From an uncultured Serinicoccus sp. (lineage in GTDB: Bacteria > Actinomycetota > Actinomycetes > Actinomycetales > Dermatophilaceae): DNA of 64,000 bases. The notes beneath the pieces are model-generated. The model searched no databases. It was not told where the DNA came from and saw only the letters and a program-made list of their open reading frames with translations. Of the stretch, positions 36,474 through 44,929 are shown piece by piece (within the stretch, counting starts at the first letter, position 1; every line of letters starts with the position of its first letter). A program made the translations under genes and the position numbers. The DNA lies in contig NZ_CANMUA010000006.1 of assembly GCF_947500995.1 (NCBI RefSeq), positions 124,001 to 188,000 on the forward strand, written 5' to 3'.

Positions 36474-38177
36474 TCACCGGGCCCGCGCCACGCGCCCCTC
36501 GTCCCAGACCGGTCCGTCGGTCTCGCGCACGCGGCCGTCCGCGGCGAGGACGAGGAACCGGTCGAAGGACGCGGCGAACCACCGGTCGTGCGTGACCGCG
36601 AGCACCGTCCCGTCGAAGGCGTCCAGCCCTTCCTGCAGCGCCTCGGCGGAGTGCAGGTCGAGGTTGTCGGTGGGCTCGTCGAGCAGCAGCAGGGTCGCCC
36701 CGGACAGCTCCAGCAGCAGGATCTGCAGCCGCGCCTGCTGGCCCCCGGAGAGCGACTCGAAGCGCTGCTCCCCGGCCCGCGCGAGCTCGTACCGGTCGAG
36801 CGCCCGCGCGGCCTCGTCGCGCGGCATACCCCGCCGGTGCTCGTCCCCCCGGTGCAGGATCTCCAGCAGGGTGCGCCCGCGCAGGGCCGGGTGGTCGTGC
36901 GTCTGGGCGAACCAGCCGGGACGCACCCGCGCGCCGAGGCGCGCCACCCCGGTGTGCCGGACCGGCGCCGGGACGATGTCGCCCACCGGGCGCTGCCCGG
37001 GCTCGGGGTCGCTGCCCCCGGCCGCGAGCAGCCGCAGCAGGTGCGACTTGCCCGACCCGTTGGAGCCGAGGACGGCGACCCGGTCGCCGTACCAGACCTC
37101 CAGGTCGAAGGGGCGCATGAGCCCGGTGAGCTCCAGACCCTCGCAGACCACGGCGCGCTTGGCGGTCCGCCCGCCGCGCAGCCGCATCCGGACCCGCTGC
37201 TCCTGGCTCACCACCTCCGGCGGCCCCGCCTCCTCGAAACGCCGCAGCCGGGTCTGCGCCGACTGGTACTGGCTGGCCATGTCGGCGTTGTAGGCGGCCT
37301 TGGCCTTGTAGCGCAGCATGAGCGCGCGCAGCGTGGCGTGCTCCTCGTCCCACCGCCGCCGGGCCTCCTCGAGCCGCGCGTTGCGCTCGGCCCGCGCCTC
37401 GTGCCAGGTGGCGAAGCTGCCCGGGTGCACCCACAGCGTGCTCCCGGCGGCCCCGGGCTCGAGCGTGGCCACCCGGGTCGCGGCGCGGGCCAGCAGCTCC
37501 CGGTCGTGGCTGACGAGCAGGACGGTCTTGGGGCTGGCCCGCAGCTGCTCCTCGAGCCACCGCTTGCCGGGGACGTCCAGGTAGTTGTCCGGCTCGTCCA
37601 GGAGCAGCACCTCTTCGGGTCCCCTCAGCAGCGCCTCCAGCGCCAGCCGCTTCTGCTCCCCGCCGGACAGGGTGTCGGTCCCCCGCCACTGCGCCTGCTC
37701 GAAGGGTATGCCGAGGGCCGCGACCGTGCAGACGTCCCAGAGCGTCTCCTGCTCGTAGCCGCCGACGTCGGCCCAGTCGGCCAGCGCCTGAGCGTAGGCG
37801 AGCTGGGCCGGCTCGTCGTCGACGGTCATGATCGCCAGCTCGGCGGCGTCCAGCGCCCGGGCGGCCGCCCGGATCCCCGCAGGGGCCACCGAGACGAGCA
37901 GGTCGCGGACCGTCGGCGGCTCGTCGCCCGCGCCCACCTCGCGGCCCATCGTGCCGATGAGCTGCGGCATGACGCCGAGCCCGCCGCTGCGGGACAGCGA
38001 GCCCTCGTGCGGGCGCAGCTTGTCGGCGACGATGCGCAGCAGGGTGGTCTTGCCGCTGCCGTTCGGCCCGACCAGGGCGACCCGCGCGCCGTCGCCCACG
38101 CGCAGACCGATGTCGCGCAGCAGCGGGCGGCCGTCGGGCAGGGTGTAGCCGACAGCGGCGACGTCGACGTGTCCCAT
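36474..38177 (-). CDS. ABC-F family ATPase
   Basis: 567 residues with two ABC cassettes and no membrane domain. The first has GPNGSGKTT and LSGGEQKRLALEALL with LLDEPDNYLD; the second has GSNGSGKSH and LSGGQQARLQILLLELS with LLDEPTDNLD. A charged linker (about 260-320) joins them. ABC-F proteins act on the ribosome E site, in translation control or antibiotic protection; which subtype this is cannot be settled here. It diverges from sqdB across a 150-bp gap. Confidence 0.92.
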   Translation of the reverse strand: MGHVDVAAVGYTLPDGRPLLRDIGLRVGDGARVALVGPNGSGKTTLLRIVADKLRPHEGSLSRSGGLGVMPQLIGTMGREVGAGDEPPTVRDLLVSVAPAGIRAAARALDAAELAIMTVDDEPAQLAYAQALADWADVGGYEQETLWDVCTVAALGIPFEQAQWRGTDTLSGGEQKRLALEALLRGPEEVLLLDEPDNYLDVPGKRWLEEQLRASPKTVLLVSHDRELLARAATRVATLEPGAAGSTLWVHPGSFATWHEARAERNARLEEARRRWDEEHATLRALMLRYKAKAAYNADMASQYQSAQTRLRRFEEAGPPEVVSQEQRVRMRLRGGRTAKRAVVCEGLELTGLMRPFDLEVWYGDRVAVLGSNGSGKSHLLRLLAAGGSDPEPGQRPVGDIVPAPVRHTGVARLGARVRPGWFAQTHDHPALRGRTLLEILHRGDEHRRGMPRDEAARALDRYELARAGEQRFESLSGGQQARLQILLLELSGATLLLLDEPTDNLDLHSAEALQEGLDAFDGTVLAVTHDRWFAASFDRFLVLAADGRVRETDGPVWDEGRVARAR

Positions 38178-38327
38178 GGGCCCATCCTGCCCGCCGTCGA
38201 CCGGTCCGCCCCACCCGTTTTCCGGCCCGGCCCGGTCCGGCGACACCCGGCCTCCCCGGCGGCATTGATACCTTGACCCGAGCACGCGCGCGGCCCGTGG
38301 CCCGCCCCCGACGTCAAGGAGTCACCC

Positions 38328-39545
38328 GTGAAGATCGCTGTCCTCGGCGGTGACGGCTTCTGCGGCTGGCCCGCGGCGCTGCACCTGTCCGACCTCGGCC
38401 ACGACGTCGTCATCGTCGACAACCTCGTCCGCCGGCGCATCGACGAGGAGCTCGGGGCCTCCTCGCTCACCCCCATCGCGAGCCCGCAGGAGCGGCTGGC
38501 CGCGTGGGAGCAGGTCGGCGGACGGCCCATGGAGCTCGTCGAGCTCGACCTCGCGCAGGACTACGAGGGCCTGGTCGCCCTCCTCGAGGAGCGGCGCCCG
38601 GACGCCGTCGTCCATTTCGCCGAGCAGCGCTCGGCCCCCTACTCGATGAAGTCGGCGAGGCACAAGCGCTTCACCGTCGACAACAACACCAACGCCACCC
38701 ACAACCTGCTCTGCGCCATGGTCGAGACGGGCCTGGACGCGCACCTGGTGCACCTGGGGACCATGGGTGTCTACGGCTACGGCACGGCCGGCATGGCGAT
38801 CCCCGAGGGCTACCTGGACGTCGAGATCGCCGCCGAGGACGGCACGCGGGTGGGGCAGGAGATCCTCTACCCCACCAACCCGGGCTCGATCTACCACATG
38901 ACGAAGTGCCTGGACCAGCAGCTCTTCGCCTACTACGCCAAGAACGACGCGCTGCGTATCACCGACCTGCACCAGGGCATCATCTGGGGCACCCACACCG
39001 AGCAGACGCTGCGCGACGAGCGCCTCGTCAACCGCTTCGACTACGACGGCGACTACGGCACGGTGCTCAACCGCTTCCTCATGCAGGCCGCCGTCGGCTA
39101 CCCGCTGACGGTGCACGGCACCGGCGGCCAGACCCGGGCCTTCATCCACATCCGGGACATGGTGCGGTGCGTGCAGATCGCGCTGGAGAACCCGCCCGCC
39201 GCGGGCGACCGCGTCAAGATCTTCAACCAGATGACCGAGACCCACCGGGTGCGCGACCTGGCCGAGCTGGTCGCCCGGATCAGCGACGCCGAGGTCGAGC
39301 TCGTCCCCAACCCGCGCCACGAGGCGGCCGAGAACGAGCTGCACGTGCACAACGAGACCTTCCTCGACCTCGGCCTGCAGCCGACGCTGCTCGAGGAGGG
39401 CCTGCTCATGGAGGTCGAGGACGTCGCCCGGCGCTACGCCGACCGCGCGGACCTCGACAAGATCCCCTGCACCTCGGTGTGGACCTCCCGGCAGCAGGCG
39501 GGCGTGCCGGCCTCGCGCGGGGCCACCGTGGAACGCACGGCCTGA
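38328..39545 (+). CDS. sqdB: UDP-sulfoquinovose synthase
   Basis: 405 residues. The NAD-binding start is GGDGFCGW (8-15), the exact form seen in SQD1/SqdB. VDNLVRRRIDEELGASSLTPI, HFAEQRSAPYSM, the active-site Thr in LGTMGVYGYG and the Tyr-x3-Lys in IYHMTKC also match. It makes UDP-sulfoquinovose from UDP-glucose and sulfite, the head-group donor of the sulfolipid SQDG. GTG 38328 follows AAGGAG with 6 nt spacing. The sulfoquinovosyltransferase sqdX begins 20 bp downstream. Confidence 0.94.
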   Translation: MKIAVLGGDGFCGWPAALHLSDLGHDVVIVDNLVRRRIDEELGASSLTPIASPQERLAAWEQVGGRPMELVELDLAQDYEGLVALLEERRPDAVVHFAEQRSAPYSMKSARHKRFTVDNNTNATHNLLCAMVETGLDAHLVHLGTMGVYGYGTAGMAIPEGYLDVEIAAEDGTRVGQEILYPTNPGSIYHMTKCLDQQLFAYYAKNDALRITDLHQGIIWGTHTEQTLRDERLVNRFDYDGDYGTVLNRFLMQAAVGYPLTVHGTGGQTRAFIHIRDMVRCVQIALENPPAAGDRVKIFNQMTETHRVRDLAELVARISDAEVELVPNPRHEAAENELHVHNETFLDLGLQPTLLEEGLLMEVEDVARRYADRADLDKIPCTSVWTSRQQAGVPASRGATVERTA

Positions 39546-39565
39546 GCCCGGCGACGGCATACCGG

Positions 39566-40762
39566 ATGCGCATCGCCCTCTTCACCGAGGTCTTCCTGCC
39601 CAAGGTCGACGGGGTCGTCACCCGCGTCACCCGCACCCTCGACCAGCTCGCCGACCTCGGGCACGAGGCGCTCGTCTTCGCGCCCGGGGAGCCGCCGGCC
39701 CGCTACGGCCCGCACCGGGTCGTCAAGGTCCGGTCGGTGTCCTTCCAGCCGTGGTACCCCGAGATCATGGTGGGCCTGCCCACCGCCCGGATCGCGCGGG
39801 GCATGCAGGCCTTCCACCCCGACATCGTGCACGCCGTCAACCCGGTGTGGCTCGCGGCCTACGGCGTCATCTCGGCGCGCCGGCGCAACCTGCCGCTGCT
39901 CGCCAGCTTCCACACCGACGTGCCGTCCTACACGACGCGGCTCGGCAACGGGCTCCACCTGCTGCGCGCCCCGAGCGAGGCGTGGATCACCGGGATGCAC
40001 AACCTGGCCGAGGTCAACCTGTGCACGTCCGCGCAGATGGTGCAGCGGGCGCGCGAGGTGGGGATCCGGGAGGTCGACCTGTGGCCCAAGGCGGTCGACA
40101 CCGAGGGCTACCACCCGTCCCGACGCAGCACGCAGATGCGCGAGCGGCTCACCGGGGGGCACCCGGAGGCGCCGCTCGTCCTCTACGTGGGGCGGCTCTC
40201 CCGGGAGAAGGACCTCGACCAGCTGCTCGACCCGATCCGTCAGCTCGCCGGTGAGGGGGCGCGGCTGGCCTTCGTGGGGTCGGGGCCGGCCCGCCGGGAG
40301 CTCGAGGAGCTGTTCGCCGGCACCCCGACCGTGTTCACCGGCTACCTCGCCGGGGAGGAGCTGGCCGCGGCCTACGCCAGCGCCGACGCCTTCGCCTTCC
40401 CGTCCACCACCGAGACGCTCGGGCTGGTCGCCCTGGAGTCCATGGCCAGCGGGGTGCCGGTGGTCGGCGCCCGGGCCGGGGGCATCCCCTTCGTCATCGA
40501 GGACGGCGTCACCGGCTTCCTCGTCGAGCCGGGCGACACGGCGGGGTATGCCGACCGCCTGCGCCGGCTCCTCCTCGAGCCGGGGCTCAAGGACCGGATG
40601 GGGCAGGCCGCCCGGGCGGATGCGCAGACCCACTCCTGGCGGGCCTCGACCGAGTCGCTGGTGAGCTCCTACGAGCTGGCGATCGAGCGGCACGTCGGCC
40701 GCCCCCCGGTGCCCAAGCCGCTGCGCGCCCGCACCCACCGCGACCTGCCCCCGCCCGAGTAG
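39566..40762 (+). CDS. sqdX: Sulfoquinovosyl/diacylglycerol glycosyltransferase (SqdX-like, GT4)
   Basis: 398 residues. The N-terminus MRIALFTEVFLPKVDGVVTR and the middle NLCTSAQMVQ with DLWPKAVDTEGYHP closely follow SqdX of cyanobacteria. The GT4 donor site appears as ETLGLVALESMASGVPVVGARAGG. With sqdB 20 bp upstream, the most economical reading is transfer of sulfoquinovose to diacylglycerol at the membrane. The alternative is a mannosyltransferase of the MgtA group, which shares the fold; the sqdB neighbour argues against it. Confidence 0.88.
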   Translation: MRIALFTEVFLPKVDGVVTRVTRTLDQLADLGHEALVFAPGEPPARYGPHRVVKVRSVSFQPWYPEIMVGLPTARIARGMQAFHPDIVHAVNPVWLAAYGVISARRRNLPLLASFHTDVPSYTTRLGNGLHLLRAPSEAWITGMHNLAEVNLCTSAQMVQRAREVGIREVDLWPKAVDTEGYHPSRRSTQMRERLTGGHPEAPLVLYVGRLSREKDLDQLLDPIRQLAGEGARLAFVGSGPARRELEELFAGTPTVFTGYLAGEELAAAYASADAFAFPSTTETLGLVALESMASGVPVVGARAGGIPFVIEDGVTGFLVEPGDTAGYADRLRRLLLEPGLKDRMGQAARADAQTHSWRASTESLVSSYELAIERHVGRPPVPKPLRARTHRDLPPPE

Positions 40763-40788
40763 GGCCTCCTCCCCCTGACCCGCCCCCG

Positions 40789-40883
40789 ACCCACCGAGCG
40801 CCGCGGATGGTTGCCCCACATCCCACCGAGCGCCGCGAATGGTTTGCCCACACCACACCGGGCGCCGCTGATGGTGGCGCGTC
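40789..40883 (+). repeat. Three tandem copies of the 32-bp repeat (family A)
   Basis: Units begin near 40791, 40823 and 40855 (CCACCGAGCGCCGCG followed by ATGGTTGCC-like sequence; the third is diverged). They lie between sqdX and the NRAMP-like gene, in the same orientation as the array at 30524. Confidence 0.85.
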
Positions 40884-40914
40884 GTGGCCGCCGCGGCGAT
40901 GGGTATGCCGGTGC

Positions 40915-40920
40915 TAGCGT
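40915..40920 (+). promoter_or_regulatory. -10 box of NRAMP-like gene, probably leaderless
   Basis: TAGCGT, 7 nt before the ATG at 40928. Confidence 0.45.
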
Positions 40921-40927
40921 GCCGCCC

Positions 40928-42199
40928 ATGGTGATCGAGGGCGAGACCAGGACCGCGAGCGAGCGCTCGACGTGGCGCAGCCGCTGGGGGGCGGTGGGGC
41001 CGGGGCTGCTCGCCGCGTCGGCGGCGATCGGGGCCTCGCACCTCATCTCCTCCACCCAGGCGGGGGCGCTCTTCGGCTGGCAGCTGGTGTGGCTCATCGT
41101 CCTCGCCAACGTGCTCAAGTACCCGTTCTTCCGCTTCGGCCCGCAGTACGCCGCCGAGACCGGCCGCAGCCTCGTCGAGGGCTACGCGCGGCGCGGGAAG
41201 GCATACCTCTGGGTGTTCTTCGTGCTCGCCGCCGTGTCGTCGGTCATCTCGACGGCCGGCGTGGCGCTGCTGTGCACGGTGATCCTGGCCTACCTGCTGC
41301 CGGCGTCGTGGGGGCTCGGCGTCCCCGTGCTCGCGGCGGGGCTGCTCGCGGTGACCTGGATGCTGCTCGTCGGCGGCCACTACAAGGCCCTGGACGGCGT
41401 CACCAAGATCATCATGGTCCTGCTCGCCCTGTCCACCGTCGTGGCCGTGGTCATGGCCGCCTCCCAGGGGCCGGTGCGCCAGCCGGCCTTCGAGGACCCC
41501 TCGCCGTGGACGCTGGCGACGCTGCCCTTCCTCGTCGCGGTCATCGGCTGGATGCCGGCCCCGATCGAGATCAGCGCCCTGAACTCGCTGTGGGTCAAGG
41601 CCAAGGGTGCCGACCGCCGGCTCGCCGTGCGCGACGTCCTCTTCGACTTCAACCTCGGCTACGTCGTGTCCACCGTGCTCGCCGTGTTCTTCATCGGCCT
41701 GGGCGTCTTCGTGCAGTACGGCAGCGGCCAGGAGATGGAGATGGCCGGCGGCGCCTACATCCCCCAGCTCATGAGCATGTACGGCGCGGCGATCGGCCAG
41801 TGGGCGGTGCCGCTCATGGCGCTCATCGCCTTCGCCTGCATGTTCGGCACCGTCATCTCGGTCGTCGACGGGTATGGCCGCGCGGCCGCCGAGTCGCTGC
41901 GGCTCATCCGCGGCCAGGAGTCGATGAGCCGCCGCTCCAAGGACCTGTGGATCACCGGCATCTCGGTCATCGCGCTGGCGATCGTGGTGTGGATGAGCGC
42001 CTCGCTGGCCGACATGCTGCGCTTCGCGATGGTCAGCGCCTTCCTCACCGCGCCGGTCTTCGCGTGGCTGAACTTCTCCATCATCCGCGGCGAGCGTCAG
42101 CTGTCGACGAGCATGCGGATCCTGTCCTACGCGGGCCTGGTCTTCCTCGTCGGCTTCACGCTGCTCTTCCTCGCCTCCCAGACCGGGCTGCTGGCCTGA
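40928..42199 (+). CDS. NRAMP-family (PF01566-like) membrane carrier
   Basis: 423 residues with about 11 membrane spans. The first span reads GPGLLAASAAIGASHLISSTQAG, similar to NRAMP openings, but the metal-binding Asp-Pro-Gly-Asn of classical manganese/iron carriers is replaced by an Ala/Gly/Ser/His segment. The span-6 region is FLVAVIGWMPAPIEISALNSLWVK, where classical members carry Ala/Met-x-x-His. Substrate is therefore uncertain: a divalent metal such as Mg, or something else. It is flanked by a repeat array on the left and a very long hairpin on the right. Confidence 0.82.
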   Translation: MVIEGETRTASERSTWRSRWGAVGPGLLAASAAIGASHLISSTQAGALFGWQLVWLIVLANVLKYPFFRFGPQYAAETGRSLVEGYARRGKAYLWVFFVLAAVSSVISTAGVALLCTVILAYLLPASWGLGVPVLAAGLLAVTWMLLVGGHYKALDGVTKIIMVLLALSTVVAVVMAASQGPVRQPAFEDPSPWTLATLPFLVAVIGWMPAPIEISALNSLWVKAKGADRRLAVRDVLFDFNLGYVVSTVLAVFFIGLGVFVQYGSGQEMEMAGGAYIPQLMSMYGAAIGQWAVPLMALIAFACMFGTVISVVDGYGRAAAESLRLIRGQESMSRRSKDLWITGISVIALAIVVWMSASLADMLRFAMVSAFLTAPVFAWLNFSIIRGERQLSTSMRILSYAGLVFLVGFTLLFLASQTGLLA

Positions 42200-42231
42200 C
42201 CAGGAGCGTGGCCGTCCCCGCCGGCCAGGGG

Positions 42232-42301
42232 GGTGCGCGACTGCACCGGGTATGTCGTGGAAGCGCCCCGGCGGGCGACATATCCGGTGCAGTCGCGCAC
42301 C
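42232..42301. terminator. 26-bp-stem hairpin between convergent genes
   Basis: Arms 42232-42257 and 42276-42301 pair over 26 positions with a single G-T mismatch (they begin GGTGCGCGACTGCACCGG and end with the complement), around an 18-nt loop. It fills the gap between the NRAMP-like stop (42199) and the facing stop at 42315. Confidence 0.8.
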
Positions 42302-42314
42302 ACCGGACGCGGGC

Positions 42315-42620
42315 TCAGTCGTCGGAGAGGTGGGCGTTGACCCGGTCGACCTTCTCGGTGAGCTGACCGGCATACCCCGGGCGCAGGTCGGCCTTGACCA
42401 CGAGCGAGACGCGCGGCGAGTGCTGCACCACGGCGTCGCAGGCCGCCTTGATGACCGGCATCACCTCGTCCCACTCCCCCTCGATGGTGGTGAACATCGA
42501 GGTGAGCTCGTAGGGGAGGTCGGAGTCGCGGACCACCCGGATCGCGTCGGCCACGGCCGCGCTGACCGAGCCGGACTCGTCGGCGGACTGGGTGGGGGCG
42601 ACGGAGAAGGCGAAGAGCAT
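42315..42620 (-). CDS. MTH1187-family thiamine-binding protein
   Basis: 101 residues, the standard length. MLFAFSVAPT, ADAIRVVRDSDLPYELTSMFTTIEGEWDEV and RVSLVVKADLRPG match the MTH1187/YkoF-like fold, which binds thiamine or its pyrimidine. No thiamine transporter is adjacent. Start ATG 42620 has a TAGCGT box 6 nt upstream. Confidence 0.85.
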   Translation of the reverse strand: MLFAFSVAPTQSADESGSVSAAVADAIRVVRDSDLPYELTSMFTTIEGEWDEVMPVIKAACDAVVQHSPRVSLVVKADLRPGYAGQLTEKVDRVNAHLSDD

Positions 42621-42626
42621 GCCACC

Positions 42627-42632
42627 ACGCTA
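42627..42632 (-). promoter_or_regulatory. -10 box of MTH1187-family gene
   Basis: TAGCGT on the minus strand, 6 nt before the ATG; probable leaderless start. Confidence 0.4.
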
Positions 42633-42661
42633 GCCCGCGGACGGCAGGCCGGCGTGACCGG

Positions 42662-42752
42662 CAACCATTCGCGACGCCCGGTGGGCGTCAGGGCAACCAT
42701 TCGCGACGCCCGGTGGGCGTCAGGGCAACCATTCGCGACGCCCGGTGGGGGT
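42662..42752 (-). repeat. Three tandem copies of the 32-bp repeat (family A), inverted
   Basis: Units begin at 42662, 42694 and 42726 (CAACCATTCGCGACGCCCGG then TGGGCGTCAGGG), the reverse complement of the arrays at 30524 and 40789, with the same exact 32-bp period. They lie between divergent MTH1187-family and HelD-like genes. Confidence 0.9.
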
Positions 42753-42799
42753 ATCGTGCTGCTCCCCCCTCCTCACCACCCTCCGCGAGGTATGCCGCG

Positions 42800-44866
42800 A
42801 TGCCCGCTCCCCCGACCGACCCGCGCGCCGAGCTCGCCGCCGAGCAGGCGCACCTCGAGCGCGCCCGGACCGAGCTGGCGCGGATGCGCGAGCACACGCT
42901 GTCGCTGACCGCCGACGGCGGTGACGCCATCGCCGGCGAGGCGCTCGCGCAGACCCTGTGGTTGCGGGCCAAGGCCCTCCAGGACGACCCGGGGACGACG
43001 CTGTTCTTCGGCCGCATCGACCGCGCCGCCGAGCCCGGCGACGGCACGGAGGAGCGGCTCTACATCGGGCGCCGCCACGTCTCCGACGGCCACGGCGACC
43101 CCGTCGTCATCGACTGGCGGGCGGGGGTGTCGACGCCGTTCTACCGCGCCGGCACCCACGACCCGATGGGCCTGCGGCTGCGCCGGCGCTTCGGCGTCGA
43201 GGGCGGGCAGATCACGGCCTTCGAGGACGAGCCGCTGGGGGCCGCCGACGACGGCAAGTCGGTGGGTGGTGCCGGCCGGTCGTCCGGCGGGGCGAGCAGC
43301 ATCCTCGCCCGGGAGATCGAGCGACCCCGGATCGGGCCGATGCGCGACATCGTCGCCACGATCCAGCCCGAGCAGGACGAGATCGTGCGGGCCGACGTGG
43401 GCACGACGCTGTGCGTGCAGGGCGCTCCGGGCACCGGCAAGACCGCCGTCGGACTGCACCGCGCGGCCTGGCTGCTCTACGCCTTCCGCGACCGGTTGGC
43501 CCGCACGGGCGTCCTCGTCGTCGGCCCCAACCGCGCCTTCCTCGAGCACGTCGGGGCGGTTCTGCCCTCGCTCGGAGAGATCAGCGTCCGGCACACGACC
43601 GCCGACGACCTCGTCGTCGGCGGCACGTCCGCGAAGGTCCGCGCGACGGACAGCACCGAGGTGGCCCGGCTCAAGGGCGAGGCCCGGATGGCCGCGGTCC
43701 TGCGGGAGGCGCTCTGGGGCGCGGTGGGCCCCGCCACCGAGGCGCTCGTCGTCCCCCGCGGCTCGCGCCGGTGGCGGGTCCCGGCCTACGAGGTGCAGGA
43801 CATGATCGAGGAGCTGCGCGGCCGCGGCGTGAGCTACTCCGCCGCCCGGGCCATGCTGCACCAGCGGCTCGCGCACGCGGTCATGGTGGCCATGGAGCGC
43901 TCCGGCGACTCCCCCGACGACCGGGTGCAGGACAGCGTCGCGAGGTCGGCGCCGGTGAGGGCCTACATCAAGGCGGTCTGGCCCGAGGTCCGGCCCGGCG
44001 CCGTCCTGACCCGCGTGCTCTCCACCGGTGCCCACCTGGAGGACGACCAGCAGGCCATGGTCTGGGAGACGCCGCCCCGGACGGCGGCCGGGGCGCACTG
44101 GAGCGCCGCCGACCTGGTGCTGCTGGACGAGCTGGCCGACCTGCTCGACCGGACCCCGAGCCTCGGTCACGTCGTGCTCGACGAGGCCCAGGACCTCTCC
44201 CCCATGCAGCTGCGCGCCGTCGGGCGCCGGGCCTCCACCGGGTCGCTCACGGTCCTGGGCGACCTCGCCCAGGGCACCACGCCGTGGTCCACGGCCTCGT
44301 GGGAGGAGTCGTTGCAGCACCTGGGCAAGGACCTCTCCGCGCCGACGACCCACCTGGAGGAGCTGGTCCGCGGCTTCCGGGTGCCCTCGGCCGTCATCGA
44401 CTTCGCCGCGCGGCTGCTCCCGGCGATCGCCCCCGACCTGGCGCTACCGGAGTCGGTGCGGTCCAACCCCGGGCGGCTCGACGTCATACCCGTGGACGAC
44501 GCGGTCGCCGGGGCCGTGACGGCGACGACCGACGCCGGCGCGTTCGAGGGGTCCGTCGGCGTGATCGTGCCCGACCTCTGGATGGACCGCGTCGGGGCGG
44601 CGCTGCGCGCAGCCGGGGTCGAGCACGAGGTCATGGACGGGGCGCACGCCGAGGAGGGCCTGGGCGTGCGGGTCTTCCTGGTCCCGGCGACCGTGGCCAA
44701 GGGGCTGGAGTTCGACCAGGTCGTGCTCGTCGAGCCGGCCGCGATCGCCGCCGCCGAGCCCGACGAGCGCACCGGCCTGCGCCGGCTCTACGTCGTCCTC
44801 ACCCGCGCCGTCAGCGGGCTCAGCGTGGTCCACGCCGAGCCGCTGCCGCCCCAGCTGGCCAGGTAG
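42800..44866 (+). CDS. HelD/HelR-like RNA polymerase-associated UvrD-type ATPase
   Basis: 688 residues. An N-terminal coiled coil (about 8-50) and a HelD-specific region (YIGRRHVSDGHGDPVVIDWRAG, STPFYRA) precede split UvrD-type motors: Walker A QGAPGTGKTAVGLHR (near 206-220), Walker B HVVLDEAQDLSPMQ (near 455) and the C-terminal VATVAKGLEFDQVVLVEP-like and YVVLTRA motifs. HelD proteins remove RNA polymerase from DNA; the actinobacterial HelR branch can protect against rifampicin. I did not find a rifampicin-associated inverted repeat upstream. ATG 42800 follows an iterated octamer at 42789. Confidence 0.9.
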   Translation: MPAPPTDPRAELAAEQAHLERARTELARMREHTLSLTADGGDAIAGEALAQTLWLRAKALQDDPGTTLFFGRIDRAAEPGDGTEERLYIGRRHVSDGHGDPVVIDWRAGVSTPFYRAGTHDPMGLRLRRRFGVEGGQITAFEDEPLGAADDGKSVGGAGRSSGGASSILAREIERPRIGPMRDIVATIQPEQDEIVRADVGTTLCVQGAPGTGKTAVGLHRAAWLLYAFRDRLARTGVLVVGPNRAFLEHVGAVLPSLGEISVRHTTADDLVVGGTSAKVRATDSTEVARLKGEARMAAVLREALWGAVGPATEALVVPRGSRRWRVPAYEVQDMIEELRGRGVSYSAARAMLHQRLAHAVMVAMERSGDSPDDRVQDSVARSAPVRAYIKAVWPEVRPGAVLTRVLSTGAHLEDDQQAMVWETPPRTAAGAHWSAADLVLLDELADLLDRTPSLGHVVLDEAQDLSPMQLRAVGRRASTGSLTVLGDLAQGTTPWSTASWEESLQHLGKDLSAPTTHLEELVRGFRVPSAVIDFAARLLPAIAPDLALPESVRSNPGRLDVIPVDDAVAGAVTATTDAGAFEGSVGVIVPDLWMDRVGAALRAAGVEHEVMDGAHAEEGLGVRVFLVPATVAKGLEFDQVVLVEPAAIAAAEPDERTGLRRLYVVLTRAVSGLSVVHAEPLPPQLAR

Positions 44867-44929
44867 GCGTCGGACCCGGACCCGGGAGTCGCACTGCGGT
44901 GGCGAGCGCGCGCCGCTCGGGCGGAGGGA

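Noticed and set aside
42302..42320. A further family-B repeat unit at the MTH1187-family gene end
   Set aside because: ACCGGACGCG matches, but the rest of the unit diverges and there is only one copy; chance likeness is possible.
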